A stretch of DNA of 64,000 nucleotides. Source: Guadua angustifolia. Taxonomy: Eukaryota > Streptophyta > Magnoliopsida > Poales > Poaceae. Position 1 is the first letter of the stretch, and each line of letters opens with the position of its first letter. The stretch lies in NCBI GenBank assembly GCA_036346375.1, contig JAYEVE010000231.1, positions 1-64,000 of the forward strand, given 5' to 3'. The position numbers and the translations under genes were made by a program. The notes under the pieces were generated by a model. That model was given only the letters and a program-made list of their open reading frames with translations. It did not search any database and was not told the DNA's origin. Of this stretch, positions 11,701 to 22,111 are shown in pieces.

Positions 11701-11971
11701 CAATTGTTAGAACAAAAGTCTATCTATTGACCAACTAAATAAGTTCGAATGATAACTCCTAATCTCTAAATTCGAACGGATACATGTGGGTTACACAACT
11801 TAAATTCTAACCTATGCTCAGATAAAAAAACAAAAGCAATTGTTCCGAACAAAAGTCTATCTATTGACCAACTAAATAAGTTCGAATGATAACTCCTAAT
11901 CTCTAAATTCGAACGGATACATGTGGGTTACACAACTTAAACTCTAACCTATGCTCGATAAAAAACAAAAG
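11701..11971. repeat. Two tandem units of about 136 bp
   Basis: The unit starting CAATTGTT at 11701 repeats at 11837 with only a few differences. It contains CTAATCTCTAAA joined directly to TTCGAACGGATACATG. The same two flanking blocks occur around hairpin A and hairpin B, where about 300 bp lies between them. These are thus hairpin-less versions of the same unit. Confidence 0.88.
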
Positions 11972-12344
11972 CCCATTCCATATGACAAGTGAATTTAGCA
12001 CTACAGATGTTTACTTATACCAACAAGTTTGATTTCACAACATCAACAGAGAATTTGAGCATTCTTGTACTAATGCAATGGCAATAATACTTGCAAGACA
12101 ATGGGAACAATAAATTTGGTTTTCGATACTTGCAAGAATAGCAACACAAGAAGGAAAAAAATAGAGATAACTTACTATTAGATTTGGTTTTGATTCTTGA
12201 AACGCGTCTCTGCAAAACCACATAGATAAGCAATTTTAGTATAGAAGGTCAAGTTAGTAGCGACATAACATGCAATATCTGTTGACCAACTAAATACGTA
12301 CCAACGATAACCCTAATCTCTAAATAGGTTTGGTCCTAATCCCA

Positions 12345-12610
12345 TTCGAGGATATGTGGTTCGAGCAAGTTCTAAGCCGTTGTACAACTTCGAGAAAATT
12401 TGGCTGACTCCCCGCCGTTCTCCGATACACGCCTCGACAACAGTCAAGAGGTGTGTATCCGGAGAACACCGGAAACACTACCAAATCAACTCGAGTTGTA
12501 CAACATAGCTCAGAACTTGCCGAACCACATATCCTCGAAGCTATCAAAAGCGTGGACAATTGAGACTACTTGCTTATGAATATGCTGAAATGGCATATTC
12601 ATAATCAAGT
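12345..12610. repeat. Hairpin A in CACTA-2 (possible small-RNA precursor)
   Basis: The segment 12345-12539 folds back on itself. Outer arms TTCGAGGATATGTGGTTCG and its exact complement pair, followed by CAAGTTCT/AGAACTTG and GTTGTACAACTT/GAGTTGTACAAC. The apical stem is GATACACGCCTC against GAGGTGTGTATC with the loop GACAACAGTCAA. A second stem, ACTTGCTTATGAATATGC with its complement, covers 12568-12610. A diverged second copy lies at 17973. No open frame explains it. Confidence 0.85.
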
Positions 12611-12639
12611 ACTCTCGAGCGGAGACGTATGTTATGCAT

Positions 12640-13639
12640 TTTGAACTCTAACATAGATCATATTACAGTAACAATAATAACATGCGTAAAAATACAAGTC
12701 ACAAGAAAAAGCACTATACCTCAGTTGTAGAATTTGCTTCCCATGTGGTCGCATATTCAATTATTTATGGAACTTTTCATTAGGAACTACTATCGAGAAT
12801 AGAATGGGGATAATGTACTGGCAAGAATGTCAGACCATATCATATCTCATTTAAGCTGGGCCAGCCTGTTCTCAGGATTTCATACCGTGGGCCTTCATGT
12901 TCATATTTCATAATGATGTCATGCTTGCTTTTGGTACTCCAGAAAAAACAAATCCTCAACAAACCTGTGCAGTGGATACAATCTTCTCATGGTAAGATAC
13001 AAGTGGGGTGACATGATGATGAATTTGAGACCAACCACCTGATGTTTGAAAACTTATATTTTCACATTGCATTAGATGAGTTGCCAAAACTCCAATGTTT
13101 TCTGTTGTTGTATGTTGTTATTTACTAATCGAGATGGACTCACAGCCAATTTCCATGTTTGTACAGAGCTGACATATGGTCATTTGGGAAATTGAGCATG
13201 GAATTGTGAAACTGAATACCAATTTCCTATTTAAGAGATAATCAAATTGAAAAATTGGAGTTTGAATTTCATGTCAGCACCATGTTCATGGAATTCTATA
13301 ACTAAAACAAAAGAATTATTCAATAGAGTTGACATATCAAATGAAATAACTGTTCAATTCAGCATAACTCAAATCAAAGCAACACACAAACCTCAATATG
13401 TTCTTTACCTAATCAGAGCATTGGGTTGTCTAATCAAAGCAATCTGTTCTTTACCTAATCAAAGCAACACTCAAACCTCAATCTGTTCTTTACCTCAATC
13501 TATTCTTTACCTAATCATGGGCGGCGTCGGGAGATGGGGGCGTCGGGGCGTGGGCGATGGGGCGCGGCAGGAAGCAAGAGGCGTGGTGGCGGGCGCTTGC
13601 TTTCGCAAGCGTGAATGGATGAATGCTTAGGGTTAGACC
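12640..13639. other. CACTA-2 internal non-coding stretch
   Basis: No protein domain is seen on either strand. A short GC-rich patch (13518-13600) follows tandem copies of CTGTTCTTTACCTAATCA (13395-13515). This may be the promoter and 5' region of one of the element's transcripts, but I have no direct support for that. Confidence 0.35.
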
Positions 13640-13960
13640 GAAAACACTTAAACCGAAGGATTATCGATTATCAGTATCACTTTTACAATAAAACCGACAT
13701 CGATAATCACATATCCGTATCACTTTTTAAGGAAAACCGACATCGATGCTTTATCATTAGTATCACTTTTATAATAAAACCGACATCGATGGTAATCATC
13801 GATATCACTTTTTAATAAAACCGACATTGATGTTAATCATCGATTATCACTTTTTAATAAAACCGATATCGATGCTTTATCATCACTTTTCTAATAAACA
13901 GACATCGATGTTAGTCATCGATTATCACTTTTTTTAATAAAACCGATAATCGATGTAGTT
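13640..13960. repeat. Tandem array with ACCGACATCGATG motif, period about 45-50 bp
   Basis: Seven or so degenerate units combine TATCACTTTTTAATAAAACC with GACATCGATG, the latter containing the palindrome CATCGATG. The motif differs from the subterminal repeats at either end of CACTA-2. It may be an internal regulatory array, or the remains of the end of another, deleted CACTA element. Confidence 0.75.
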
Positions 13961-14466
13961 TATTGCACTATTCCTTTCGGACATCGCAAGTTCTGAATTT
14001 TCAGCATTTCATCAAAGAGAGAAAATGCCGTAACTTTGTCATACAATGTTGAAATTATTAGAAATTTTGCAGAAACATATTTCAGGATATTGCAAAACTT
14101 TTCATAAAATAATTTTTGGAAAAAGCGACCTCATTCAAGAAATATGCCAAAATTCATTTCGTAGACATGATTTGTGCGTAAAGCGTAGAAAAGTCAAAAC
14201 TTTTTCAAATTAATCTAGATTTGTACGAAAATTTCCAGAAATGAACTTTCAACTATTTACAAGCTTTCCCAACAATAATTTCGCCAAATGGAATTTTCTT
14301 TCACAAATTATGGCACAAAGTGCAGGCATAAAGTGAAATTGCATGCATTTCCATCGAAGCCTCCAAACGACAATTCATCACCTTGGGTTTTTACTTTGAA
14401 AGCGTTGCAAACTATTTTACATACATTATAATAGTCCATTTATTTACAATCGCCCTTCATGATGAT

Positions 14467-15231
14467 CTACTCGCATGTAATTGGCTCCATGTGTGTCATC
14501 ATCCCGCTAAGACAAGCCCCATCTGCAAATGAAGGTATCTCATCGAATTGGTTATACTCTTCTTCATCTACAACATCTTCAACTCCTACGATCCGTCTCT
14601 TGCCACGAAGAACAACGTGCAACCTCGGATTGGCCGGATCGCGCACGTAAAAGACTTGAGTTGCTTGCTTCGCAAGGACAAACGGATCATCTTTGTAGGT
14701 GAGTCTACTGAGATCCACAATAGTAAAGCCTCTCTTGTCGACCTTCACTCCATGTGGAAGTCGTACCCACTTACATCGGAACAATGAAACTTGGTATATT
14801 CCGTAATCGAGCTCCCAAATTTCTTCGATCAGCCCATAGTAGGAGTTCATTGTGGTTGGGGAGACTGTTTTCGAGTGATGATCATCAGAGAAAGCATTTA
14901 TACTCACACCACTGTTTTGGACAGTACTCTTGGCATCTTGACTCTCAGTGTAAAAGGTGTAACCATTAATATCATACCCCTGCCATGTCTGTACATTAAA
15001 TCTTGGTCCATCAGCCAACCATTTTACATTCTCACTAAAGGAGACCTCCGCTTTTTCTTTGAACCATGTGAGGAATTGATCATTGTGTTCTTGTGCGATG
15101 GAAAGCTCATCCATTTGTGGATTCTCTTCCCGTAATATCAACTTATGCTGCTCGATGTATGGATGAACTTCTGCGCTATTCTGCAAGACTGTGAAATGCG
15201 CCTTGCAATACAAATCAAACCTCGGACTCAT
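14467..15231 (-). CDS. CACTA transposase C-terminal exon, DUF4216 domain
   Basis: An uninterrupted 254-residue frame on the minus strand is recognisable as DUF4216, the domain found at the C-terminal side of plant CACTA TNPD-type transposases. Landmarks are GYDINGYTFYTESQD, then LIEEIWELDYG, KWVRLPHGVKVDKRGFTIVD, FVLAKQATQVFYVRDP, RRIVGVEDVVDEEEYNQFDE. It lies directly downstream of the DUF4218-like segment in the same strand. It is the best preserved transposase module of CACTA-2 and has a 255-residue relative at 20273-21040. The domain's biochemical role is unknown. The first in-frame Met is used as start by default; the real exon probably begins at a splice acceptor. Confidence 0.82.
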   Translation of the reverse strand: MSPRFDLYCKAHFTVLQNSAEVHPYIEQHKLILREENPQMDELSIAQEHNDQFLTWFKEKAEVSFSENVKWLADGPRFNVQTWQGYDINGYTFYTESQDAKSTVQNSGVSINAFSDDHHSKTVSPTTMNSYYGLIEEIWELDYGIYQVSLFRCKWVRLPHGVKVDKRGFTIVDLSRLTYKDDPFVLAKQATQVFYVRDPANPRLHVVLRGKRRIVGVEDVVDEEEYNQFDEIPSFADGACLSGMMTHMEPITCE

Positions 15232-17640
15232 TAGTTTGGACCCAATGGTTCCTTTACCAGCAAGTCTGCCCTCATGACGAGATCTGGGAACACCGATTGC
15301 TTGTCTTTTACCCGTAGTCCACGCAAAAACTCAATAACCTCTTGGTCCCATAACCTTCAACAATACTACCCTCGAGGCCAACCGATTCCTCACATACGAC
15401 TTTAATATACCCATGTACCTCTCGAGCGGATACATGTAGCGAGGAAAGCGGGTCCACATATCTTAATCTCTCGACAAGGTGAACAACAAGGTGGACCATT
15501 ACATCAAAGAACGACGTGGGAAATGCATCTCAAGGTGACACAGAGTCCGCACCACCTCACTCTGTAAGTTGTCTAGTACATCGGGTCAATAACTTTGCGG
15601 AGATCACATTGAAGAAATAACACAACTTTGTGATTGCCAACCGATATCCTCTAGGAGAATATTTGGATTGCAACTGGAGCATTTGGGTCATCAAGACATG
15701 GCATCATGGGACTTCATGCCCAACAACTTCAAATCATCCATAGACACAAGCTTCTTAATGTTCGCAGAGTAGCAGATGGAACTTTAATACTTTGGAGACA
15801 TTTGCGAGATCTTCTTTCTCCTTCTTGGGCAGGTGTAGCATGCAGCGAGGATGTACGGACCTTTTCCATCCTCCTCTATCACTTTGCAAGTGCGGGCTTT
15901 GATTCCCATGTAGGCCATGTAGCGACAAGCATTGACACCATCAATGGTCTTCCTAGGTATGTTCAGCAGATGCCAACCAAGTTGTCGCAAACATTCTTCT
16001 CAACATGCATGACATCAATACAATGCCGGACATCTAACTCCTTCCAGTACGGTAAGTCCCAGAATATTGACCTCTTCTTCTAAATGGTCCTAGGACGAAC
16101 AGATTTATGGCTCTTTCCGTACTGAACATCGATATCCTCTACACGTGAATATACTTGGCTTCCACTCATATTTGCGGTGCGAGCGGACTTCCTCTTCCCA
16201 TCAAATTTGTCATCCATCTTCTGATGTCGACGACTTCGAGGTAGAAACCTCTGATGACCCATATACAGTTTTCTTGGAATTCAAGACCATAGACTCTCGA
16301 TCTCCTCTTCACAAATAGGACACGCTTTGGCTCCTTTCAGATTGTAACTCGCCAAATTACCAAGGGCCGGAAATCATTTATGGTGCAAAATACCATAGTC
16401 AGTAGGGTGAAATGCTCTCTTTGTACGCATCCCACAGCGACCCCTCATTCCATAATTTTACCAAATCCTCGATCAATGGTGCAAGGTACACATCAATATC
16501 ATTTCCTTTGTTTGGGTCCCGAGATTAGTAATGACATCATGATATACTTCCGCTTCATGCCTGACCAAGGAGGAGGTTGTAGATACACTATGAAGCGGCA
16601 GTGTTTGACGATCGCTCATGTTACCAAACGGATTCATTCCGTCGGTACTCAACCCAAATCTTATGTTCCTCATTTCGCACCAAACTCCTCATGTTTCCAA
16701 TCGATGTTTCTCCATTGAGCCGAATCGGCAGGTGTCTCGGCTTGCCATCTTCCTTTCGAGACTCGTAATGCCAGCGCAACAATTTTGCTCTCTCGGATTT
16801 GCAAACAACCGCCCAGACGGGAATGATGGGCAAGTACCACAATACCTTGGCGGTGCACCTTTAGTGACCTCTTCACCGTCGTTGCCCGGCTCTTACGCTT
16901 CTTGTCGTTACGCTTCTCCTTTTGTTTGTACCGGGGCACACATAAAGCGGACAAAGCGTCAGACCGATGTGCGTTACGGTACAAGATGCAATCATTCGGA
17001 CATGCATGTATCCTTTCTATTTCCATTCCCATGGGACATAGTAGCTTCTTCGCTTCATAAATGCTTGTTGGCAACTCGTTTCCCTCCGAAGCAGATCCGA
17101 TAGAAGAACTAGTAGTGCATTGAAACTTGTATCCGCCCAGCGGTGTTTTGCCTTGATTCGAACAATGCAAGGACCGAACCCAACTTTGGTGTATTCCGCT
17201 TTGCAACTTTGTGAACAGCGGTTTGGCATAAATCTTCTATCAAGCTTTTAAACTTTTCAAACTCTCTTCCGTAATTACCCTCCACATCCCGCAACATTTG
17301 CTCCAAATTATCCTCCTCAAACATATCAGTCGCAACTTCGTCATCCGGTTCCACCGTATCTTCGTTGCATATCGGAAGGGTACTACCTGCCTCCCCGTGA
17401 TGGATCCAACATGTGTAATTCCTCACGAAGCCACGTCGAATCAGGTGGTCCTCAATTTGAGATGAGTTGTTAAATCTCCTCAGATTGATGCAATCAATAC
17501 AAGGACAATATATGAAGTTTACACCCCTCCTCACCATATCGTCTTCTGCAATTTTTTTGAACTCCTTAACACCTCGTGAAATTCAAGTACTCACACGACT
17601 TTTCGATACATCCATTCCTCACGGTCCATCGCAATTAAAT
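15232..17640 (-). pseudogene. CACTA-2 transposase (TNPD-like) N-terminal and catalytic part, frameshifted
   Basis: Minus-strand modules follow in order. 17537-17390 has the Transpo_assoc-like pattern FIYCPCIDCINLRRF and HLIRRGFVRNYTCWIHHGE. 17110-16970 has the segment SIYEAKKLLCPMGMEIERIH followed by ACPNDCILYR. 16842-16473 has the Transposase_21-like core with LLRWHYESRKEDGKPRHL, WKHEEFGAK and FGLSTDGMNPFGNMS. 15990-15308 has DUF4218-like pieces ending in SIVEGYGTKRLLSFCVDYG. The frame changes several times between these blocks, so a full-length product is not expected. This is the enzyme that would cut and join CACTA ends. Confidence 0.8.
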
Positions 17641-17972
17641 TTCGCACAATAAATTAAGGAAAAAGCTGAGCGACAACTAGCTATAGCTATTTTAAATATT
17701 GAGACATCATTTTCAATTAATATTACCTTTGCAAAATAGTGGGCGAGGTTCCAAGATATATAAATGTACTCCCGATCGATACCTAGCTTCTTCCACGGTT
17801 TAAAGCTTCCAATTCCCTACATAAGAGACATAAATTTTAACATCAACAATGATATCAAATAATCTAATTATATAGCTAGTGCAAGAGCTTGCAAATCTTT
17901 CTACTACAACGAAACAAAACAAGGGTACCAACGATGACTCCTAATCTCTAAATAGGTTAGGTCCTAATCCCA

Positions 17973-18250
17973 TTCGAGGATATATGGTTCGGCAAGTTCC
18001 TAAGCCGTTGTACAACTCCAGAGAAAATTTGGAAGATCTCTCATTGTTCTCCAGATACACGTCTCGACAACAGGTCAAGAGGGGTGTGTATCCGAAGAAC
18101 ACCAGAGAGACGCTACCGAAATCTACTCTAAAGTTGTACAACACAGCTCAGGAACTTGCTCGAACCATATATCCTCGAACTGTCCAAAAAACGTGGACAA
18201 TTCAAGACTACTCGCTTATAAATATGCCCTTTCGTTCAGCATATTTATAA
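17973..18250. repeat. Hairpin B in CACTA-2 (second copy of hairpin A)
   Basis: The segment 17973-18179 folds like hairpin A, with outer arms TTCGAGGATATATGGTTCG and its complement. Relative to copy A the arms changed together. GATATGTGG/CCACATATC became GATATATGG/CCATATATC, and CAAGTTCT/AGAACTTG became CAAGTTCCT/AGGAACTTG. The second stem, TTATAAATATGC with GCATATTTATAA (18216-18250), is likewise changed on both sides relative to copy A. Confidence 0.85.
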
Positions 18251-18715
18251 ATAAGCACCCTCGAACGGGAGACGTAGGTTACGCCGCGTAAACTCTAATA
18301 ACAGTTACCACATGATAGCAATAATAATTCCATATAAGCAGAGATCGCACTACAAAAATTAAATAGATATGTGCTTGTCAAATAAAGAGTGTGAAATCGA
18401 AAGCACGACGCAATTCAAATGCAACCTAAACTTTATTGACGACATATCGAAATTACGAGGCAAAATTGAAGGGGTTTAAAGAATTGCTGATCACATTTTA
18501 AAGAAAACCGCAAAAGAGGGCAAAAGAGGGAATCTCCTCAAGATAGGGTTTCAATTTTGCCCTCTTAATACCCACCCATGAGGACTTCAAATTTTCTCAC
18601 CCAAGTATTGCTTCCAACCACACAATATGAGCTATTTTCTCGGGTGGCGGCGGAGAAATCTCTCTGGAGCAACAACGAGAGAAGAGTTGGTCTGAGTGGT
18701 ATATATAACCTAGCG

Positions 18716-19195
18716 AGGCACATCGAATGGGTTCTTTTCAAAGCGATAGTGATGTGCACGGCCATCACTATAGTCATAAGCACGAGCACATCGAATCGGT
18801 TCTTTTCAACAAGCGATAGTGATGTGCCGCAGTCATCACTATCGCTTCTATAAAAAGAACCGATAGTGATGACCATGTGCACATCAGAATCGGTTCTCTA
18901 CTAAAAAGTGATAGTGGTGTGCAGGTCATCACTATCGGTTCTTTTCATAGAAGTGATAGTGATGATCACGCACATCACTATCACTTCTATGAAAAGAACC
19001 GATAGTGATGACCGTGCACATCACTATCACTTTTTAGTAGAGAACCGATTCGGATGTGTTGATGCTACATCACAATCACTTATAATCTCGAGAACCGATA
19101 GTGATTATTACTAACACCCTCCGGGTTACTTATCACAATCATTTTTTGAAAAACTTAAGAACCGGCTACGAGATAAAGTGATAGTGATGTGTCGT
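18716..19195. repeat. CACTA-2 right subterminal repeats with a long palindrome
   Basis: Repeats of GATAGTGATG and TCATCACTATCGGTTCTTTTC fill the right subterminal region. 18880-19058 is an imperfect palindrome with arms of about 85 bp that begins CACATCAGAATCGGTTCTC and ends with its near-complement. Both ends of CACTA-2 thus carry a large cruciform-capable palindrome. Confidence 0.82.
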
Positions 19196-19207
19196 TCTGT
19201 AGTAGTG

Positions 19208-20241
19208 ACTACTGTTTTGGTTTGTGCTCTTTTTATGTTGCGCTCTTGTATAAAATGTAAAACCATTTATATCGTATCCTTGGAATGTCCGAATTGTAGT
19301 TAACAGTCCCTGATCCAACACTTTCAACTGAGTGCAGTCTGTCTCCTATGCATCATGTGTCTACGCAACCAATCGCCGAAGTTATCTCTGTGCTCTCTCA
19401 CGAGCCAAACCTCTGACCTCCTTGGGTTTGTTCTGGATAGCATGTTCTTGTGCATGTTGACATACGGGGCCACCACAACTGATTATCCCAAAACTGTGAA
19501 ATGTGCTTGTGTAAACGAAGCTAGATTGCTAGTACGTAGTAATTTCTCGCCTAGTGTCCCTTTTCCCTGTAGCCTCCCCTCATGCCGAGATATAGGCACA
19601 CCTATCGGTTTCAGATCCATATAATCGACACAGAACTCAATGACCTCCTCAGTTCTCCAGCCATCGGCAATGCAACCTTCTGGTTGATGTCGGTTAAGAA
19701 CATATTTCTTTATAACCCCTATGAATCTCTCGAAAGGGTACATCTAATGTAGAAATATGGGACCAAAAATCCGTATCTCTTTCACAATGTGAACACTGAG
19801 ATGGACCATAATATCAAAAAAAGATGGAGAGAAACACATCCCAAGCTTGCACAGAGTGTGGACCACGTCTTCCTGCAGCTTATCTAGTTTTAATGGATTG
19901 ATGGCCTTTTGTGAAATCGTACTGAAGAATGAACACAACTTGATAATTGGGTCTCGGACTTTCTCTGGCAGAACAACCCTAATTGCAATTGGAAGCATCT
20001 GTGTCAACATCACGTGGCAATCGTGAGGCTTTATACCAATTAATTTTAAGTCTTTCATTGAGACTAGTCTATTTATATTAGCAGAGTAACCAGATGGAAC
20101 TTTGACTCCGTGCAAACATTCGCAAACGCTAATTTTCTCTTTCTTGCTTAGAGTGTAGCAAGCTGCGGGAAGGTACTTTTTGCCTATATCCATTTCTTCA
20201 TGATGCAGCTCCTTCCTGAGTTTCATATCTTCAAGGTCCAT
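19208..20241 (-). pseudogene. Older CACTA transposase gene: DUF4216 N-terminal part and DUF4218
   Basis: 19211-19510, minus strand, is the N-terminal half of the DUF4216 domain whose C-terminal half lies at 7390-7743. Removing CACTA-2 and one ACT rejoins them. 19483-20241, minus strand, is DUF4218-like. Motifs include KYLPAACYTLSKKEK, LKLIGIKPHDCHVMLTQMLP and FSTISQKAINPLKLDKL, and it ends YVLNRHQPEGCIADGW and EEVIEFCVDYM. The second frame (20241-19744) is open for 165 residues. A stop at 19744 splits the domain. This is the host gene into which CACTA-2 jumped. Confidence 0.85.
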
Positions 20242-20272
20242 TTTACACTAGGTCAGAAATCGATCCGTACAA

Positions 20273-21040
20273 ATGATCGTGCTTCATTCACGCAAGCACA
20301 TTTTACAGTTCTGTACTAATCAGTTGTTGCGGCCCTGTATGTCAATATGCACAAGAACATGCTACGAAGAAAAACCCCATGTAAGTCTGGTTTGGATCGC
20401 TAGAGAGCACAGAGATAACTTTGGAGATTGGTTGCTTAGATACATGATGCATACACAGACAGATTGCGCTCAATTGAGAGCGCTAGCTGAGGGACCAACT
20501 TATACAATTTTGACATTTGAAGGATACAACATCAATGGATATACATTTTATACGAGAGCACAAGATAACAAGAGCACCAACCAGAACAACGGGGTCCGTA
20601 TAGATGCCTATGACAGCAATGGTAATATACAGACGTACTACGAATTCATAGAAGAGATTTGTGAGCTTGATTATGGGTCTTTAAAGGTCCCCCTTTTTCG
20701 GTGCCAGTGGGTCAAGCTACCTAGGGGCATGAACATCGACAAGTACGGTAGCACTACCGTGGACTTCAAACACGTCGGATACAGAGAAGAACTATTCGTA
20801 CTTGCTAATGCCGTTACACAAATTTTCTTTGTAAGGGATTTGGCTGACAAGGAACACCATGTGATTCTTCAATCAAATAGAAGGATTGTGGGAGTTGAGA
20901 ATGTAGTCGACGAGGAAGACTATAACCAATTCGATGAGCTTCCTCTTTTCGGAGAGAACATCGACCTAGGTCTCATGGAAGACATAGAGGAAGCTACATA
21001 CATACGCCGCGATCATAACAAAGGTTCGATCGTAACTTAG
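20273..21040 (+). CDS. CACTA DUF4216 domain, plus-strand copy, open over 255 residues
   Basis: An uninterrupted frame of 255 residues contains the full DUF4216 pattern: LVWIAREHRDNFGDWL, GYNINGYTFYTRAQDNKSTN, YYEFIEEICELDYG, QWVKLPRGMNIDKYGSTTVD, RRIVGVENVVDEEDYNQFDE. It lies head-to-head with the minus-strand DUF4218 of the older CACTA, separated by about 30 bp. It is closely related to the split minus-strand DUF4216 at 7390-7743/19211-19510. The arrangement implies an inversion or inverted duplication inside the older element. Without its own upstream transposase modules in the same strand it is unlikely to make a functional enzyme. Confidence 0.78.
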   Translation: MIVLHSRKHILQFCTNQLLRPCMSICTRTCYEEKPHVSLVWIAREHRDNFGDWLLRYMMHTQTDCAQLRALAEGPTYTILTFEGYNINGYTFYTRAQDNKSTNQNNGVRIDAYDSNGNIQTYYEFIEEICELDYGSLKVPLFRCQWVKLPRGMNIDKYGSTTVDFKHVGYREELFVLANAVTQIFFVRDLADKEHHVILQSNRRIVGVENVVDEEDYNQFDELPLFGENIDLGLMEDIEEATYIRRDHNKGSIVT

Positions 21041-21900
21041 TTGTATAATTAAGGATATGCTTTATTTTGTATGAAGGCCAAGCTTCAATTTGTAATATAA
21101 ACATTTTGTATGAAGGAAATGCTTCAATTTGTAATGTATGTAGTATTGATTATTATAATCATTCAGAAAAAGTAAATGTCCAATGGATGAAAAAGTATAT
21201 AATTGATGTAAAAAGGCCATGCATAAAAGAATTATGTTCCTCATCTAATACTCCTTGATAAAATAGTACTCAAATGAGAGAAGAGGAGACAAATTGATTT
21301 ATCATAATATTATATGGAATAATCAATAAAAACTTGCTCATAATATTACCTTGATGAGATAGTACGAACCATATAATTGATTTATCATAATATTATATTG
21401 AATGTTGGAGAAGATGAGATAGTAAGAGCAAGTTTTTATTGATTATTCCTAATTAACTGAAATTTAAAATAAAACAAAAAAGAAAAATTAAATTACTAAT
21501 TAGGCACTTTGAGCATGCTCCCATGCACATTAACCATCCATAAATAATGATTAAATGAAAATTAGGAAATTAAAAGAAAAATTTCAAGTCAACGACAATA
21601 AAAAATAACTAAAATTCATAATAAAAAGTTGAAGAAAATTAGCAATTTGGTTTTTGTATGAAGTCCAAAGCAAAATCTTGAAATAGCTAAAATTTGAAAT
21701 AAAAATAAAAAAATTAGTAGTTGGTTTTATATACAAATTTCAATAATAAACTATGGAAAAAGCCCTAAATAGCTCTTATTTGGTTGGGCTAAACAAATAC
21801 AAATGATAATTATATAAAACTGGTGTGACAATTTTCCTTGCCGCGGCAGAAAGTCCTTGGCGCTAACCAGTCCTTGCCGTGGTAGCATTTGCCACCACGC
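21041..21900. other. AT-rich non-coding stretch with a 24-bp inverted repeat
   Basis: No gene is seen. A perfect 24-bp inverted repeat, GGAATAATCAATAAAAACTT plus GCTC, lies at 21316-21339 and 21426-21449, enclosing about 86 bp that includes duplicated CATATAATTGATTTATCATA-type sequence. A small non-autonomous element or a replication-slippage product could explain it. Confidence 0.55.
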
Positions 21901-22111
21901 CACTACTGCCACAACAACACTTGGCACGGGGGTGGCAGGGAACATCAGTGCCAGTTGACATACGAGAGCCGGCACTAATAAAACTCATCAGTGCCACGTC
22001 ATAGCCTCCACCCGGCACTGATAGTAATAACATCACTGTCGGTTATAATTCCAAGTGGCAGTGATATATTTACATCACTGCCAGATCATATTTAACCCAG
22101 GAAACATGCAC

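Larger units (their letters stand above)
7744..19207 (-). mobile_element. CACTA-2: 11.5-kb CACTA (En/Spm) transposon carrying transposase modules
   Basis: The left end CACTACTACAGAACGGCACA and the right end, read in reverse complement as CACTACTACAGAACGACACA, differ at one position in 20. A 3-bp target duplication ACT flanks the element (7741-7743 and 19208-19210). All recognisable genes are on the minus strand, in order from the right: Transpo_assoc-like, Transposase_21-like, DUF4218-like and DUF4216 modules (17640 to 14467), then a Ptta/En-Spm-like domain (11503-10640) and a Pro-rich linker with an Ulp1-like domain (about 10290-8316). It also holds two long hairpins, a 136-bp tandem duplication and a separate repeat array. 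Frameshifts in most modules make it probably defective. It is a nested insertion into an older CACTA transposase gene. Confidence 0.93.

Noticed and set aside
12345..12539. The hairpin is the known CACTA-encoded miR820
   Set aside because: The mature miR820 sequence is not seen in either arm. Only the setting (a CACTA-borne hairpin) is similar.
21898..21901. Confident left end of CACTA-3 at 21901
   Set aside because: CACTACTG occurs there, but the flanking triplet CGC does not match TAC at the right end, so the boundary is reported as uncertain.
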